Positions 43,708 through 54,225 are shown, counted from the first letter of the stretch. The stretch is DNA of 64,000 nucleotides from Paenibacillus brasilensis (GCF_009363115.1 NZ_CP045298.1:2747001-2811000), one strand, 5' to 3'. The notes: generated by a model not told the origin, from the sequence alone. Translations and numbers: made by a program.

Positions 43708-43756
43708 AAAGCACGAGTTATAGGGGGAAATAACCCTAGAACTCGCGCTTTTTTTA
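43708..43756. terminator. Terminator of the SDR operon
   Basis: GC-CGAGTT-TAGGG type stem: GCACGAGTTATAGGG pairs with CCCTAGAACTCGCGC (two mismatches) and is followed by seven T. The A-run at its left may serve the convergent gene at 43789. Confidence 0.88.
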
Positions 43757-43788
43757 CGCTAATGACGAAGGAGTCATCGTGAGTATAG

Positions 43789-44880
43789 CTATAGTGTAAT
43801 AACGTACAAACCTAGCGGCGTAGTTGCACTGCCTGCGACCATGAAGCTGACAACATAGCTGGACCTGCCGGGAGGGACGCTGATATCAACCAATCGGCAT
43901 ACCTTGGTATTATCTCGCAGCAGAGGGATACCATATACATGATTGCCTATGCGTACAGACCCGGCAAATGCCCCTCCACGCGGATTTGCATAAATCCGCA
44001 CGGTACGTACCTCGTCACTGTCATTAACGATGGGAATGGTCGCGTTGTATATGGTGCCGAATTGTCCGCGGTTATCCAGCGCAGGGCCCAGCTCGCTGCG
44101 TGCCCCGGTAAACAGCAGATCGGCAGGGGGATTGCCGTCCAGTTTTTTGGTGGCACACGCCCGATAGTTGGCGCTTTGCCCTACCACGTACGCCGGCATC
44201 CGTGCATTCGTTTCGGAAAAGGACCACACCCCTCGTGGATGCGCCTGCGGTGGGGGTACAGGCGGGAGTGCATCCGCATGAATCTGACGCAGGTTGACCT
44301 GCGTGTCCTTGCTGACCACGGTGCGAATGACGTAGTCCAGCGTACCGTGGCCTTCGCCATATTCCACTGTGAAGTCATAGGTGAATCCAGCCAGCGATCC
44401 TTCGGGCAGCTTGAATTCTTCCAGCAGGGCGGTGCCTCTGCCGAATTTATGACGGTCAACTGGCTTCAGACGTTTCATCGCACCCGCCAAACAGCTTTTG
44501 GCAATGGATTGCCCGACATCTATAATCCAGTTGCCATCCTCAGGGGCAATCTCAAGAGCGCGTTCCATATGACGTACCTCCAGCACAGCATTACTTTTGT
44601 TTTCTACCGTAATGCCTAGCTTAACGGGGCCTCCGATTTTGTTATAATGCCAGCCGAAAATGCGGTGCTTGACCGTACGGGTGGTGGTACGAACTACATC
44701 ATGCCACAGGGTGGCTTGCTCAGTAGGTACAGTTACGTCGGTAAGTGTCTCCGGGTTATCGCTAAGCATCAGGCGGCGGTTTCCCCCTTCGGTGGCTGAC
44801 TCCACATCCACATGGATGTTTGGCGGGATTACAGCGGACTCTACAATCAGATCCTGGAGCTGCTTGGGTCGATGATTCAC
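43789..44880 (-). CDS. Conserved-looking protein of unknown function, beta-rich
   Basis: 363 residues from ATG at 44880, with AGGAGG about 11 bases upstream, so expression is likely. No signal peptide, membrane helix or catalytic motif that I recognise. The sequence alternates short beta strands and turns (LGITVENKSNAVLEVRHMER, FTYDFTVEYGEG, IYNATIPIVNDSDEVRTVRI), suggesting two immunoglobulin- or jelly-roll-like domains separated by a Pro-rich hinge (ALPPVPPPQAHPRGV, about 205-220). It is a single-gene unit between the SDR operon and the alpha-glucosidase gene. Function not assigned. Confidence 0.75.
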   Translation of the reverse strand: MNHRPKQLQDLIVESAVIPPNIHVDVESATEGGNRRLMLSDNPETLTDVTVPTEQATLWHDVVRTTTRTVKHRIFGWHYNKIGGPVKLGITVENKSNAVLEVRHMERALEIAPEDGNWIIDVGQSIAKSCLAGAMKRLKPVDRHKFGRGTALLEEFKLPEGSLAGFTYDFTVEYGEGHGTLDYVIRTVVSKDTQVNLRQIHADALPPVPPPQAHPRGVWSFSETNARMPAYVVGQSANYRACATKKLDGNPPADLLFTGARSELGPALDNRGQFGTIYNATIPIVNDSDEVRTVRIYANPRGGAFAGSVRIGNHVYGIPLLRDNTKVCRLVDISVPPGRSSYVVSFMVAGSATTPLGLYVITL

Positions 44881-44920
44881 ATGAATTCCTCCTTTGATTT
44901 AATAATGGCATCGCTTCTGG

Positions 44921-44948
44921 TTCATATATATGGGTGCTTCATATATAT
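44921..44948. repeat. Direct repeat in the promoter gap of the unknown protein and the alpha-glucosidase
   Basis: TTCATATATAT occurs twice, 17 bases apart start to start. Period and position suggest a possible regulator site, but low complexity makes chance a real alternative. Confidence 0.3.
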
Positions 44949-45077
44949 AGGTAAAACCGAGTCAATGTGTACAACCTGAAGCTGTCTTATTCCTCTAAAT
45001 ACGATTCGTCAGCTGGTATTGCGTGTATGTTAACAGCATAAGCTATTGGATGTACAGAGAAGCTACAGGAGGGAAAC

Positions 45078-46778
45078 ATGCCTAAAAAGATATGGTGGAA
45101 GGAAGCAGTGGTGTATCAGATATATCCTATCAGCTTTCAGGATTCTGATGGAGACGGAAAAGGCGATCTGCAAGGTATTCTGTCCAGACTGGATTATCTG
45201 TGTGATCTGGGCATTGATGTGATCTGGATTTGCCCTGTGTATAAGTCGCCCAATCATGATAACGGATACGATATTAGTGATTATTATGCCATTATGGATG
45301 AGTTCGGAACGATGGATGACTTTGATGAACTCTTGCACAAGGCGCATGAGCGAGGCATCAAAATCATGATGGATCTGGTATTAAACCACACATCAGATGA
45401 GCATCCGTGGTTTACGGAATCACGCTCGTCCAAGGATAATCCGAAGCGGGATTACTACATATGGCGAACAGGCAAAAATGGCGGATATCCGAACAACTGG
45501 GAATCGTATTTTTCCGGTTCTGTGTGGAAATATGACAAGCTTACAGACGAATATTACATGCACCTGTATTCCGAGCACCAGCCGGATTTGAACTGGGAGA
45601 ATGATGAGATGGTAGGCGAACTCTATCGTATGGTGGAATGGTGGCTAAAAAAAGGAGTTGATGGCTTCCGGTTTGATGCTATCGCCCATATTGTCAAAGC
45701 CGAGGGACTGCCTGATGCTGATAATCCCGATAAAAGGACATTAGTGAGGGCCTATCAGCTCTTTTCCAATCTCGAGCAGGTGCATGACCTTTTGCGCATG
45801 CTAAATGAAAAAGTGCTGATGCGTTATCCCTTAATGACTGTCGGTGAGACCTCCGGTCTGGGTCCGGAGCAGGCGCTTGATTATGTAGGTGACCAGCGGC
45901 ATGAGCTGAATATGGTTTTCCAGTTTGAGCATATGTTTGTCGATGCCCAAGGTCAAGGGACTGAAAAATGGAATTTCAAGCCATGGACACTGGTGGAGCT
46001 GAAACAAATTATGAGCCGTTGGCAGACCGTGCTTCATTCGGAAGGATGGAATGCCAATTATTTAAACAACCATGATCAACCGCGTGCCTTATCACGATTT
46101 GGGAATGATGGGCAGTACCGTGTGGAATCAGCCAAAATGCTGGCAACCTTCATACACATGCTCGAAGGCACGCCTTATATTTATCAGGGTGAGGAAATTG
46201 GCATGACCAATATCGCATACCCGTCAATTGATGATTACCGGGATGTGGAGACGCTAAATTACTATGAGCAGCAACGAAAGATAGGTGAGCCTGAGGAAGA
46301 GATTATGGCTGCAATTTGGAGGAAAAGTCGGGATAATGCGCGGACTCCTATGCAGTGGAATGATGGTCATGCAGCCGGCTTTACCGACGGAGAGCCGTGG
46401 ATGAAAATCAACGATAACTATACGCACATCAACGCGGAGGCGGAAAGAAGGAATCCGGATTCGATTTTTCACTACTATCGTAAGCTGATTGCTTTGCGCA
46501 AACAGCATGAGGTTATTGTTTATGGCGAGTACAAACTGCTGTTACCACTTGATACAGAGCTGTATGTATTCACCCGCATGCTGGGACAGGAGCATTTGCT
46601 GGTCATTTTGAATTTCTTTGAACGTGGTCCGTTGTTCCGCTGGCCAGAGGAGGATGGCTATGCTACTGCCAATGCGGAGCTGCTGTTGTCCAACTATGAA
46701 CCGGTACAAGGGGAAAATCTGCATGAATTGAAGCTGCGCCCTTATGAGGCAAGAGTGTATAAGCTAACCTTGCAATAA
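45078..46778 (+). CDS. GH13_31 alpha-glucosidase
   Basis: 566 residues from ATG at 45078 (AGGAGG 7 bases upstream). Regions of family GH13: MDLVLNHTSDEHPWF, nucleophile Asp in DGFRFDAIAHI, acid/base Glu in TVGETSG and the transition-state Asp in NNHDQPRALSR. No signal peptide, so cytosolic. In subfamily 31 the residue after the nucleophile separates alpha-1,6 (Val) from alpha-1,4 (Ala) enzymes; here it is Ala, favouring maltose and malto-oligosaccharides over isomaltose. It probably degrades imported sugars; no transporter is adjacent. Confidence 0.93.
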   Translation: MPKKIWWKEAVVYQIYPISFQDSDGDGKGDLQGILSRLDYLCDLGIDVIWICPVYKSPNHDNGYDISDYYAIMDEFGTMDDFDELLHKAHERGIKIMMDLVLNHTSDEHPWFTESRSSKDNPKRDYYIWRTGKNGGYPNNWESYFSGSVWKYDKLTDEYYMHLYSEHQPDLNWENDEMVGELYRMVEWWLKKGVDGFRFDAIAHIVKAEGLPDADNPDKRTLVRAYQLFSNLEQVHDLLRMLNEKVLMRYPLMTVGETSGLGPEQALDYVGDQRHELNMVFQFEHMFVDAQGQGTEKWNFKPWTLVELKQIMSRWQTVLHSEGWNANYLNNHDQPRALSRFGNDGQYRVESAKMLATFIHMLEGTPYIYQGEEIGMTNIAYPSIDDYRDVETLNYYEQQRKIGEPEEEIMAAIWRKSRDNARTPMQWNDGHAAGFTDGEPWMKINDNYTHINAEAERRNPDSIFHYYRKLIALRKQHEVIVYGEYKLLLPLDTELYVFTRMLGQEHLLVILNFFERGPLFRWPEEDGYATANAELLLSNYEPVQGENLHELKLRPYEARVYKLTLQ

Positions 46779-46830
46779 AAAAAGCCCGCTTCACACTGGC
46801 TGCTGTAAGCAGGTGTAAATCGGGCTTTAT
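46777..46830. terminator. Bidirectional terminator between the alpha-glucosidase gene and pdaA
   Basis: AAAGCCCG (46781-46788) pairs with CGGGCTTT (46821-46828), and an inner TTCACAC/GTGTAAA arm extends it. A-run on the left and TATTA on the right, between convergent genes. Confidence 0.85.
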
Positions 46831-46864
46831 TACATTTACTGCACATCAAAATTCAGTTGCAGCT

Positions 46865-47662
46865 TTAGTGGTAATGCTTAACCTTGAGGTCATCCAGGCT
46901 TTTGAACTCGTACCCTTGCTTACGTGCTTCGTCTATAATCGAACCAAGCGCCTCGGTGTTGTCCTTGGATACAGAATGAAGCAGAATGACCGCTCCGGGG
47001 TGAAGCTGACGTATAACTTGTTGGTAAGCATAATCTGCGCCCTGCTGGATATTTGTATCCCAGTCCTTATAAGCAACAGACCAAAATACGCTCGTATATC
47101 CCGCTTCTCGGCAGGAGGCCAATGCTTTTTCGCTGAATATGCCGCGAGGCGGCCGAACGTATTTCATTTCCTTCTGTCCGGTTAGCTCCGCCGATGCATT
47201 TCGTACCCGATCCAGCTCGGACCGAATCTCTGCTGAAGAAATGGTGCTCATATCAGGATGGCTCCATGAATGGTTACCGATAATATGACCCTCACTCGCC
47301 ATGCGGCGCATCAGAGCGGGCTGGTCCTTCACAAAATGCCCGGTTACAAAGAAGGCGGCTGGAACCTTCTTAGCCTTTAAAACATCCAGCACCTTGGGCG
47401 TATAACCATTCTCATAGCCGTTATCGAACGTGAGAAATAATTCTTTTTTAGTAGTATCCCCCAGAAAGATGCCACCCTGTCTTTCAATCAGATGCATAAA
47501 GCCCTCTTGTGCGATAGAGGGCAGCTCGCCTCCCTTACTTTTCTTAAACCCAAAATGATAAGGCTGTCCGTCAACAGTCTGAGCAGCTTGTGTGGATTCA
47601 CCCGTAACTGCTAACATCCCTATAACCGCAACGCATAGCCACAAGGCAAATATTCGTTTCAT
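46865..47662 (-). CDS. pdaA: PdaA-type polysaccharide deacetylase (muramic delta-lactam formation)
   Basis: 265 residues, the length of B. subtilis PdaA. A signal peptide ends near STQA-AQT. NodB-type motifs: TFDNGYENGYT (catalytic Asp and metal Asp equivalent, with Asn in the second position as in PdaA), HSWSHPD metal His pair, RPPRGIFSE and ILLHSVSKDN. PdaA removes acetyl groups from muramic acid during spore cortex maturation, so the host probably sporulates. Confidence 0.93.
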   Translation of the reverse strand: MKRIFALWLCVAVIGMLAVTGESTQAAQTVDGQPYHFGFKKSKGGELPSIAQEGFMHLIERQGGIFLGDTTKKELFLTFDNGYENGYTPKVLDVLKAKKVPAAFFVTGHFVKDQPALMRRMASEGHIIGNHSWSHPDMSTISSAEIRSELDRVRNASAELTGQKEMKYVRPPRGIFSEKALASCREAGYTSVFWSVAYKDWDTNIQQGADYAYQQVIRQLHPGAVILLHSVSKDNTEALGSIIDEARKQGYEFKSLDDLKVKHYH

Positions 47663-47800
47663 TTAACTTCCTCTCTTCCGTCTTGTTTGGGCAAGGTGTG
47701 TATGCTTCGGCATATTCCATAGAGTCTGCAATGCTATGACTATTTATGCGTAAAATGCCCTCAGAGTTAAAGCTTAATCATTGCGACCAAAAAACACATA

Positions 47801-47829
47801 TTGACATGAATATTAAATCGAAGTAGTAT
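47801..47829 (+). promoter_or_regulatory. Predicted promoter of metNI
   Basis: TTGACA (47801-47806), 17-base spacer, TAGTAT (47824-47829). About 110 bases lie between it and the metN start; I could not recognise a SAM riboswitch or T-box in them. Confidence 0.5.
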
Positions 47830-47937
47830 ACTTTATAAAACTCACTAGAATACTCGGATTTAGTGGACTAACGACAAACGGATGCAAACAGCTCAGTGGT
47901 ATCTTACATACTTGAAGGAACGGAAGGAGCTAAAGCA

Positions 47938-48963
47938 ATGATTGAACTAAAAAATGTATCCAAAACCTATGTAAGAAAAGGGTTAAGCATAGAGGCGTTA
48001 AAAAATATAAATATCAAAGTGGATAAAGGGGATATTTTTGGTTTTATTGGATTCAGCGGTGCAGGTAAAAGTACACTGATTCGACTGGTCAATCGTCTGG
48101 AGAAGGTATCCAGCGGGGAAGTTTTTGTTGAGGGGGAGCTATTAAATACCTATTCGACCGCAGGGCTTCGAAAGATAAGGAAGAAGATCGGGATGATTTT
48201 TCAGCATTTTAATTTGCTGGAATCGAAAACGGTGTTCGATAATATTGCAATACCACTGGTGCTGCTCAAGCGCAACAAACGGGAGATTGAGCAGCGGGTA
48301 AAGGAGCTGCTCGAGTTCACGGGCTTGTCCGACAAAGCAAACAGCTATCCAAGTGAACTGTCCGGCGGTCAAAAGCAGCGTGTCGGGATTGCACGGGCGC
48401 TGGCGAGCAACCCGTCTATTTTACTCTGTGATGAGGCGACTTCGGCACTTGATCCACAGACCACGCAGTCTATTCTTGATTTGCTTCGCAAAATCAACAA
48501 GGAATACAAGATCACCATTCTGATCATCACGCATGAGATGTCGGTGATTCAGCGGATTTGCAACAAGGTAGCCGTAATGGAAAAGGGTGAAATCATTGAG
48601 CAGGGCAACGTATTCGAGGTATTCGGGCAGCCGCAGCATCCGACGACGCAAAGCTTTGTACGCACAGTTATTCACGATACGGTACCGGATAGTGTGCTGC
48701 AAACGTTCGAACAGCAAGAGTCACAGCGGATTTACAAACTGGAATTTATCGGCCAGGCAGCTTCTGAACCAGTGGTTCATGAATTGATTCGGCTGCATGA
48801 TGTTCATGTGAATATTTTATTTGCCAACATGACGGAAATACAAGAAACGACGATTGGCTATATGACGATCCAACTGCGTGGTGAACAGCATGCCGTCGAG
48901 CAGGCTGTTGATTTTATCAAAAGCAAAGGGGTCAATATTCAGGAGGAGGTGAAGGCCCTATGA
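47938..48963 (+). CDS. metN: Methionine ABC transporter ATPase MetN
   Basis: 341 residues from ATG at 47938 (AAGGAG 9 bases upstream); an upstream in-frame GTG has no such site. Walker A FIGFSGAGKSTLI, Q-loop MIFQHFNLL, signature ELSGGQKQRVGIARAL, Walker B ILLCDEATSALDP and His switch IITHEMSVIQ. The C-terminal NIL domain (about 265-341) is the regulatory methionine-binding domain of MetN, which inhibits transport when internal methionine is high. Overlaps metI. Confidence 0.94.
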   Translation: MIELKNVSKTYVRKGLSIEALKNINIKVDKGDIFGFIGFSGAGKSTLIRLVNRLEKVSSGEVFVEGELLNTYSTAGLRKIRKKIGMIFQHFNLLESKTVFDNIAIPLVLLKRNKREIEQRVKELLEFTGLSDKANSYPSELSGGQKQRVGIARALASNPSILLCDEATSALDPQTTQSILDLLRKINKEYKITILIITHEMSVIQRICNKVAVMEKGEIIEQGNVFEVFGQPQHPTTQSFVRTVIHDTVPDSVLQTFEQQESQRIYKLEFIGQAASEPVVHELIRLHDVHVNILFANMTEIQETTIGYMTIQLRGEQHAVEQAVDFIKSKGVNIQEEVKAL

Positions 48964-49625
48964 TGATTACAGGAACTACGATAACCTGGGATCAGCTGTG
49001 GGAAGCATTGTATGAATCCTTGCTCATGGTCAGCATTTCGTTATTCATTGGTGCGCTAATCGGTATACCTATCGGTATTTTGCTGGTCGTCACTCGTCCG
49101 GGTGGCATTTTAGAGAACAAATGGCTTTACGGTATTTTGAATCCAATCATAAACATTGTTCGTTCTTTACCGTTTATTATTTTGCTGGTAGCGATCATTC
49201 CGCTAACCCGTTTGATTGTGAATACATCCATTGGAACCAGCGCGGCGATTGTCCCCTTGATTGTATATATTTCACCTTATATCGGCAGGCTGGTTGAAAA
49301 TTCGCTGCTGGAGGTTAATCCGGGAATATTAGAGGCGGCAGATGCAATGGGAGCAACCCCTTTTCAGGTCATTCGTTACTTTTTGCTTCCCGAAGCGTTC
49401 AGCTCTCTAATTTTATCGTTAACGACAGCCACCATTGGCTTAATTGGGGCTACTGCAATGGCTGGTGCGGTCGGCGGCGGCGGAATTGGTGATCTGGCCA
49501 TCTCCTACGGCTACCAGCGGTTTGATACGTTAGTTATGCTGATTACCGTGGTTGTTCTGGTCTTATTTGTACAAGGCGTTCAGTCTTTAGGGAATCTGTT
49601 GTCCCGTAAAGCACGCAGGAGTTGA
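48960..49625 (+). CDS. metI: Methionine ABC transporter permease MetI
   Basis: 221 residues with five membrane helices; the start overlaps the metN stop (ATGATG). MetI traits: NPIINIVRSLPFIILLVAII, ALGA-type docking loop EAADAMGATPFQVIRYFLLPEA and GAVGGGGIGDLAISYGYQRF. The substrate-binding lipoprotein MetQ, normally the third gene, does not follow; a terminator comes 35 bases later. Confidence 0.94.
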   Translation: MMITGTTITWDQLWEALYESLLMVSISLFIGALIGIPIGILLVVTRPGGILENKWLYGILNPIINIVRSLPFIILLVAIIPLTRLIVNTSIGTSAAIVPLIVYISPYIGRLVENSLLEVNPGILEAADAMGATPFQVIRYFLLPEAFSSLILSLTTATIGLIGATAMAGAVGGGGIGDLAISYGYQRFDTLVMLITVVVLVLFVQGVQSLGNLLSRKARRS

Positions 49626-49658
49626 TGAGAAATAACTGATATACAAGGATGTATACAT

Positions 49659-49703
49659 GGGACGGTGCGCACAGATTTCGATCTGTGGCGAACGTCCCTT
49701 TTT
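49659..49703 (+). terminator. Terminator of metNI
   Basis: GGGACG (49659-49664) with an inner CACAGAT/ATCTGTG arm pairs with CGTCCC and is followed by TTTTT. Confidence 0.9.
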
Positions 49704-49782
49704 GCGTGGGTAGTGTTTCTAACACAGCAGCTTAGAATAACCGATACAACAAGTTAGATTATACAGAAAGAGCGGAGGATTT

Positions 49783-52700
49783 ATGAAAAGACAGGGTGTT
49801 TTATTTTTTATTATACTTCTGCTTGCGGTTGCGTTGCCCATTTATCCGCTGGTGTCGGGTGTACTATCCGAAAACAGTCATTGGAAAGCTCACGATGGTG
49901 TTATGGATTTGCGCAATTGGAATCCTGAAAAGGAAGGCCCCCTACAACTGGGTGGAGAATGGGAATTTTACCCCAATCAGTTGGTACAGCCTGCATCTTT
50001 TCAGGATTTGCGGGATAAGAATGGGGAAATTCATCAGAATCCTGCTGAATCGCGATTGGAAACCGAATCTTCCGCCAAGATTGTAAATGTGCCTGGTAAG
50101 TGGAATCAGTGGATGCCTGGAGGACAGGCGACCGGATACGGAACATACCATATTCGTGTGTTGCTGCCTGAAAAGGCAGAAAATCTGTACGGCATTTATA
50201 TGCAAAACATTCGCAGCGCCAGTCAGGTGTGGATTGACGGGAAAAAAGTAGGAGCTAGCGGTGTTCCGTCTATATCCAGCGACAAAGGTAGGCAGGGCAA
50301 CGCTCCCTATGTAGGCTTTGCTGCGGTAGATGGACATTCGGCTGATATTACCGTGCAGGTGGCGAATTACAGCTATTCCTCTGGTGGAATCATTTATCCA
50401 TTGTTATTTGGGGATTACGAGAGTATTACGCATAGCCGGGAAGCAGCAATGGCAGAAGACACCGTGCTGGTAGCGGGATTTTTTATTCCTACCGTATTTT
50501 TTATCATGATGTATTTTTTGCGTAAAAAAGAAAAGGCATTGCTTTATTTGGGATGCTTTTGTATCGCGGCTTTATTTTATATTTTGACGCATGGAGAAAA
50601 GCTGCTGGTCTGGGGAATGCCATACTTGCCTTATGAGTGGATATTAAAGATACAATCGTTTTCTTCAACGCTGTCTTACTATTTTTTAATTCAGTATGCT
50701 CATCAATCGACACAGATTGTCATGAATCGGATGGTGCAGCGTCTATATTTTATGGCAACAATCTTGATGCTCAGCATGGGGCTTCTGCTGCCTACGTTGG
50801 TACTCTCCTCCTTTGAGGCATTCATTCTTCTTTTTGGCGTATTCAGTGTGGGATATGTATTGTTGATCTTGATTCGTGGACTTCTTCAACGGACGGATGA
50901 TGCGGCACTGGTTGTCATTAGTATTATGAGCATACTCATGATTGTGGTGACCAGCTTTGTGTATATTCTGGGCTGGGGGGATGTACGCGGAGTGACAGCT
51001 TATGAAATGCTCATATTCGTGCTGGCTCAAACGCTGCTGCTGGCCAAACGTTTTGTCCATTCATTTCTGGAGGTCGAGAACCTGTCACAGCGTTTGCTGA
51101 CATTGGATGGGTTGAAGGATGAATTCCTGGCGAACACATCACATGAGCTGCGCACTCCTTTACACGGGATTATCAATATTGCCCAATCCATGCTGGATCG
51201 TTACGGAGCACAATTCAATGAGCCACAAAAGCATAACTTGACCTTGATAGCCAAGGTGGGGCGCAGACTGTCCTATTTGATTAATGATATTCTGGATTTT
51301 TCCAATTTAAAAAATGGAAGACTGGCCTTAAATCGTCGCCCTGTAAATGTACAAGCTGCTGTAGATTCTGTACTGGAAGTGCTGGATCATACGATGGACA
51401 AGAAAAAGCTCAAATTCGTAAAAGAATGGCCCCGTTCATTGCCGAAGGTTCATGCGGATGAGGATCGGCTGAATCAGATTCTGTACAATTTGCTGGGCAA
51501 TGCGGTGAAATTTACGGAGGAGGGCCAGATCTATATCTCTGCCAAGGTAGGGTACCGGGTAATAGAAATCAGCGTGAAGGATACGGGCCCCGGTATTGCC
51601 AAGGAGCATCTTGCACATATATTTGAACCTTTTAACCGAGGGGCTAATGCTGATGATAAAGGGTCTGGTGGAACCGGGCTTGGATTGGGCATCACCCGCC
51701 GCCTGGTGGAGCTGCATGGCGGTCAAATGTGGGTAGAATCCAGACTGGGGAAGGGTTCAACCTTTTATTTTACACTGCCTTTGGCGCAGACGGGTACGTT
51801 AGCCTATGAGGACCGGAAAGATGATTCCACTGCGGTTATATTGCAGTCTGGCGCAACGCTGAGTCAGGATGTGAATCCGGTTGAAGAGGAGGCGGTGGAG
51901 CCTGTTAAGCCTGCTTCTTACAGAGTGCTGGCTGTAGACGATGATAAGGTTAATCTCCGGGTGCTGGAGGAGCTGCTATATACGATAGGTTGTACCGTGG
52001 TGACTGTGGACCAGGCCGACGGGGCGCTTCACATGCTGAATAGCCGGTCCCGGTTTGATCTGGTTATTACGGATTGGATGATGCCGAAAATGTCCGGTAT
52101 TGAGCTGTGCCGCCGGATACGGGAACGATATTCTCTGTCCGAGTTACCGGTATTGCTACTCACGGCACGCGATCTGCCTGGCGATATCCGCGCAGGCTTT
52201 ATGGCTGGCGCCAATGATTTTTTGCGCAAGCCAGTTGATGCTGAGGAATTAAAGGCGCGTGTGCGCACGCTGTTGAACATGCGCGATTCAGCGGAGGAAG
52301 CGGTGCGCTCGGAAATGGCCTTTTTACAGGCACAAATCAAGCCGCATTTTCTGTACAATGCGCTGAATGTCATTGTCTCGACCGTGGCTGTTGACCCGGA
52401 CAAGGCAGCGGAGCTGCTCATGGAGCTGAGCCAGTATTTACGTGGCAGCTTTGATTTTCAAAATAGGGAAAGTACAGTTCCGCTTATCAAGGAACTGGAA
52501 TTGGTGGAATCGTATGTGGCGCTGGAAAAAGCCCGTTTTGAAGAACGTTTGCAGGTAACTATTGAAGTGGGAAGGAATACCCGCTCGCTTATCCCGCCAT
52601 TAAGCATTCAGCCTATCGTAGAAAATGCAATACGCCACGGTGTAATGCAACGGGCAACAGGTGGAGTCGTGCAGGTTGCTGTTAAGCAGGATGGAGCCTA

Positions 52701-52926
52701 CTTTGTGGTTAGCGTGTCTGATGACGGTGTAGGCATGCCGCCGGAGCGGCTGGAACAACTGCTGTCGGAGGGACATGTATCCTCCAGTGTAGGGCTTAGA
52801 AATATCCATCGGCGTCTTATCCATATGTATGGAGAAGGGCTGCGAATTGAAAGTAATCCCATGCGGGGGACCACGGTAAGCTTTCGTGTACCGGAAACGA
52901 CCTTGCCTCGGCATGACGATGAATAA
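49783..52926 (+). CDS. Second hybrid sensor kinase: jelly-roll, 7TM, HisKA, receiver, LytS-type kinase
   Basis: 1047 residues from ATG at 49783 (GGAGG 5 bases upstream). Same domain order as the kinase at 7308: first helix, jelly-roll with [15 protein letters not shown] and [14 protein letters not shown], seven-helix block about 225-430, HisKA with [12 protein letters not shown] (about 455), ATPase with DTGPGIAKE and [12 protein letters not shown], receiver with [12 protein letters not shown] and Asp in [12 protein letters not shown] (about 763), then [12 protein letters not shown] (about 850) and GLRNIHRRL. The ligand is likely a carbohydrate or wall fragment (inference from the GH2-like fold). 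Its regulator follows at 53047. Confidence 0.92.
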   Translation: MKRQGVLFFIILLLAVALPIYPLVSGVLSENSHWKAHDGVMDLRNWNPEKEGPLQLGGEWEFYPNQLVQPASFQDLRDKNGEIHQNPAESRLETESSAKIVNVPGKWNQWMPGGQATGYGTYHIRVLLPEKAENLYGIYMQNIRSASQVWIDGKKVGASGVPSISSDKGRQGNAPYVGFAAVDGHSADITVQVANYSYSSGGIIYPLLFGDYESITHSREAAMAEDTVLVAGFFIPTVFFIMMYFLRKKEKALLYLGCFCIAALFYILTHGEKLLVWGMPYLPYEWILKIQSFSSTLSYYFLIQYAHQSTQIVMNRMVQRLYFMATILMLSMGLLLPTLVLSSFEAFILLFGVFSVGYVLLILIRGLLQRTDDAALVVISIMSILMIVVTSFVYILGWGDVRGVTAYEMLIFVLAQTLLLAKRFVHSFLEVENLSQRLLTLDGLKDEFLANTSHELRTPLHGIINIAQSMLDRYGAQFNEPQKHNLTLIAKVGRRLSYLINDILDFSNLKNGRLALNRRPVNVQAAVDSVLEVLDHTMDKKKLKFVKEWPRSLPKVHADEDRLNQILYNLLGNAVKFTEEGQIYISAKVGYRVIEISVKDTGPGIAKEHLAHIFEPFNRGANADDKGSGGTGLGLGITRRLVELHGGQMWVESRLGKGSTFYFTLPLAQTGTLAYEDRKDDSTAVILQSGATLSQDVNPVEEEAVEPVKPASYRVLAVDDDKVNLRVLEELLYTIGCTVVTVDQADGALHMLNSRSRFDLVITDWMMPKMSGIELCRRIRERYSLSELPVLLLTARDLPGDIRAGFMAGANDFLRKPVDAEELKARVRTLLNMRDSAEEAVRSEMAFLQAQIKPHFLYNALNVIVSTVAVDPDKAAELLMELSQYLRGSFDFQNRESTVPLIKELELVESYVALEKARFEERLQVTIEVGRNTRSLIPPLSIQPIVENAIRHGVMQRATGGVVQVAVKQDGAYFVVSVSDDGVGMPPERLEQLLSEGHVSSSVGLRNIHRRLIHMYGEGLRIESNPMRGTTVSFRVPETTLPRHDDE

Positions 52927-53046
52927 AAAAAGTATAGTACATGTATCGGAAAAGCTAATATCACATCCGTATTGAAACGATATATAAAATATAAGAAATT
53001 ACAATCGTATGGACGATGGCAGCAGGAAGGGAGTACGGACACATAG

Positions 53047-54198
53047 ATGAAGGCGATTTTGATTGATGATGAGCGGTCGGCATTGACCTACCTGGAACGG
53101 TTGCTGGAGGCGGACGGACGGTTAACGGTAATGGGCAAATATACGTCTGCACAAGCGGGACTGGATCATCTGGCGGCAGAACGTGTAGATATTGTTTTTA
53201 TAGATATCGGAATGCCGGAGATGAACGGCCTGGAGGCTGCCGAGTGGATTCAACAGTTGGACTCTCATATTCATATCGTTTTTGTGACCGCATACTCGGA
53301 GTATGCTATTGAAGCATTTGAGCTGCAAGCACTGGATTATTTGTTAAAGCCTGTTCATGCCCGGCGGCTATCCAAAACGATCGACCGGATTGCTGCTTTG
53401 CTGGCAGATTCCCGTTTTTCCACTTCGGGGGTCATAGTAAAGCAGACACCGAAGGTACGGTGTTTTCAGAAGCTTGAAATTTTGGAGGATGGTCAGGAAG
53501 CCGTAGGAGCAAAGCCATTCAAATGGCGCACATTAAAGTCCCAGGAACTGTTTTCCTTTTTATTGCACCATGAAGGAGACTGGGTTAGCAAGGAGCAGCT
53601 GCTGGATGCGCTGTGGCCTGAATATCATTTGGACAAGGCGGTTGTTCACCTGCACACATCCATTTACCAAATCCGCAAGGCGTTGAAAGAACGGATGCAG
53701 GATACGAAGCTGGAATACAACCTGGATCGCTACCGCTTGAACCGCAATGGGTGGGCTACGGATGTAGAGCTATTCGAGCGGGGAATATCCGAGTGGGCCG
53801 CATCTGGTAGCGGGGGTACGCCGCGTATGGATAGCCTGCTGGAGCTGTACCGTGGCAACTATCTGGAGGAGCACGATTACCCATGGGCATACGCGAAAAG
53901 GGAAAAGCTGCGCAATATGTATCTGGCATGTGCTTCTGAGCTGGCAAGAGAGGAGCTACGCTCAGGCGGCACCCGGAAATCTGTCCAGCGCTTGATCAGT
54001 CTCCAGCAACGAGAGCCGTACTCAGACGATATCTGCGGACTGCTGCTGACAGCCTATGCCCAGTTGGGCGATTATACTGCTGCACAAAAGCACTATGAAA
54101 GCTTCGTCAGCCTATTGGAAGATGAGCTGGGCATTGAACCTCAACAGGTGACGCACCAGCTATATATACAGTTGAAAACACAAACGCAACCTGCGTAG
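53047..54198 (+). CDS. SARP-type response regulator, paralogue of the 10498 gene
   Basis: 383 residues. Receiver: ILIDDERSALTYLERLL, Asp in IVFIDIGMPEMNG, Thr in FVTAYSEYA and Lys in DYLLKPV. Winged helix: FKWRTLKSQELFSFLLHHEGD and LLDALWPEYHLDKAVVHLH. BTAD part from about residue 260 (MDSLLELYRGNYLEEHDYPW, SDDICGLLLTAYAQLGDYTA). Lies 120 bases after the kinase gene on the same strand and ends at a strong terminator, so the pair is one unit. Confidence 0.9.
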   Translation: MKAILIDDERSALTYLERLLEADGRLTVMGKYTSAQAGLDHLAAERVDIVFIDIGMPEMNGLEAAEWIQQLDSHIHIVFVTAYSEYAIEAFELQALDYLLKPVHARRLSKTIDRIAALLADSRFSTSGVIVKQTPKVRCFQKLEILEDGQEAVGAKPFKWRTLKSQELFSFLLHHEGDWVSKEQLLDALWPEYHLDKAVVHLHTSIYQIRKALKERMQDTKLEYNLDRYRLNRNGWATDVELFERGISEWAASGSGGTPRMDSLLELYRGNYLEEHDYPWAYAKREKLRNMYLACASELAREELRSGGTRKSVQRLISLQQREPYSDDICGLLLTAYAQLGDYTAAQKHYESFVSLLEDELGIEPQQVTHQLYIQLKTQTQPA

Positions 54199-54225
54199 AC
54201 CGCTGTACTGGCTCAGGTAGAGCAG

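Noticed and set aside
47830..47937. SAM riboswitch or T-box upstream of metN
   Set aside because: Expected because of the gene, but none of the conserved blocks could be found.
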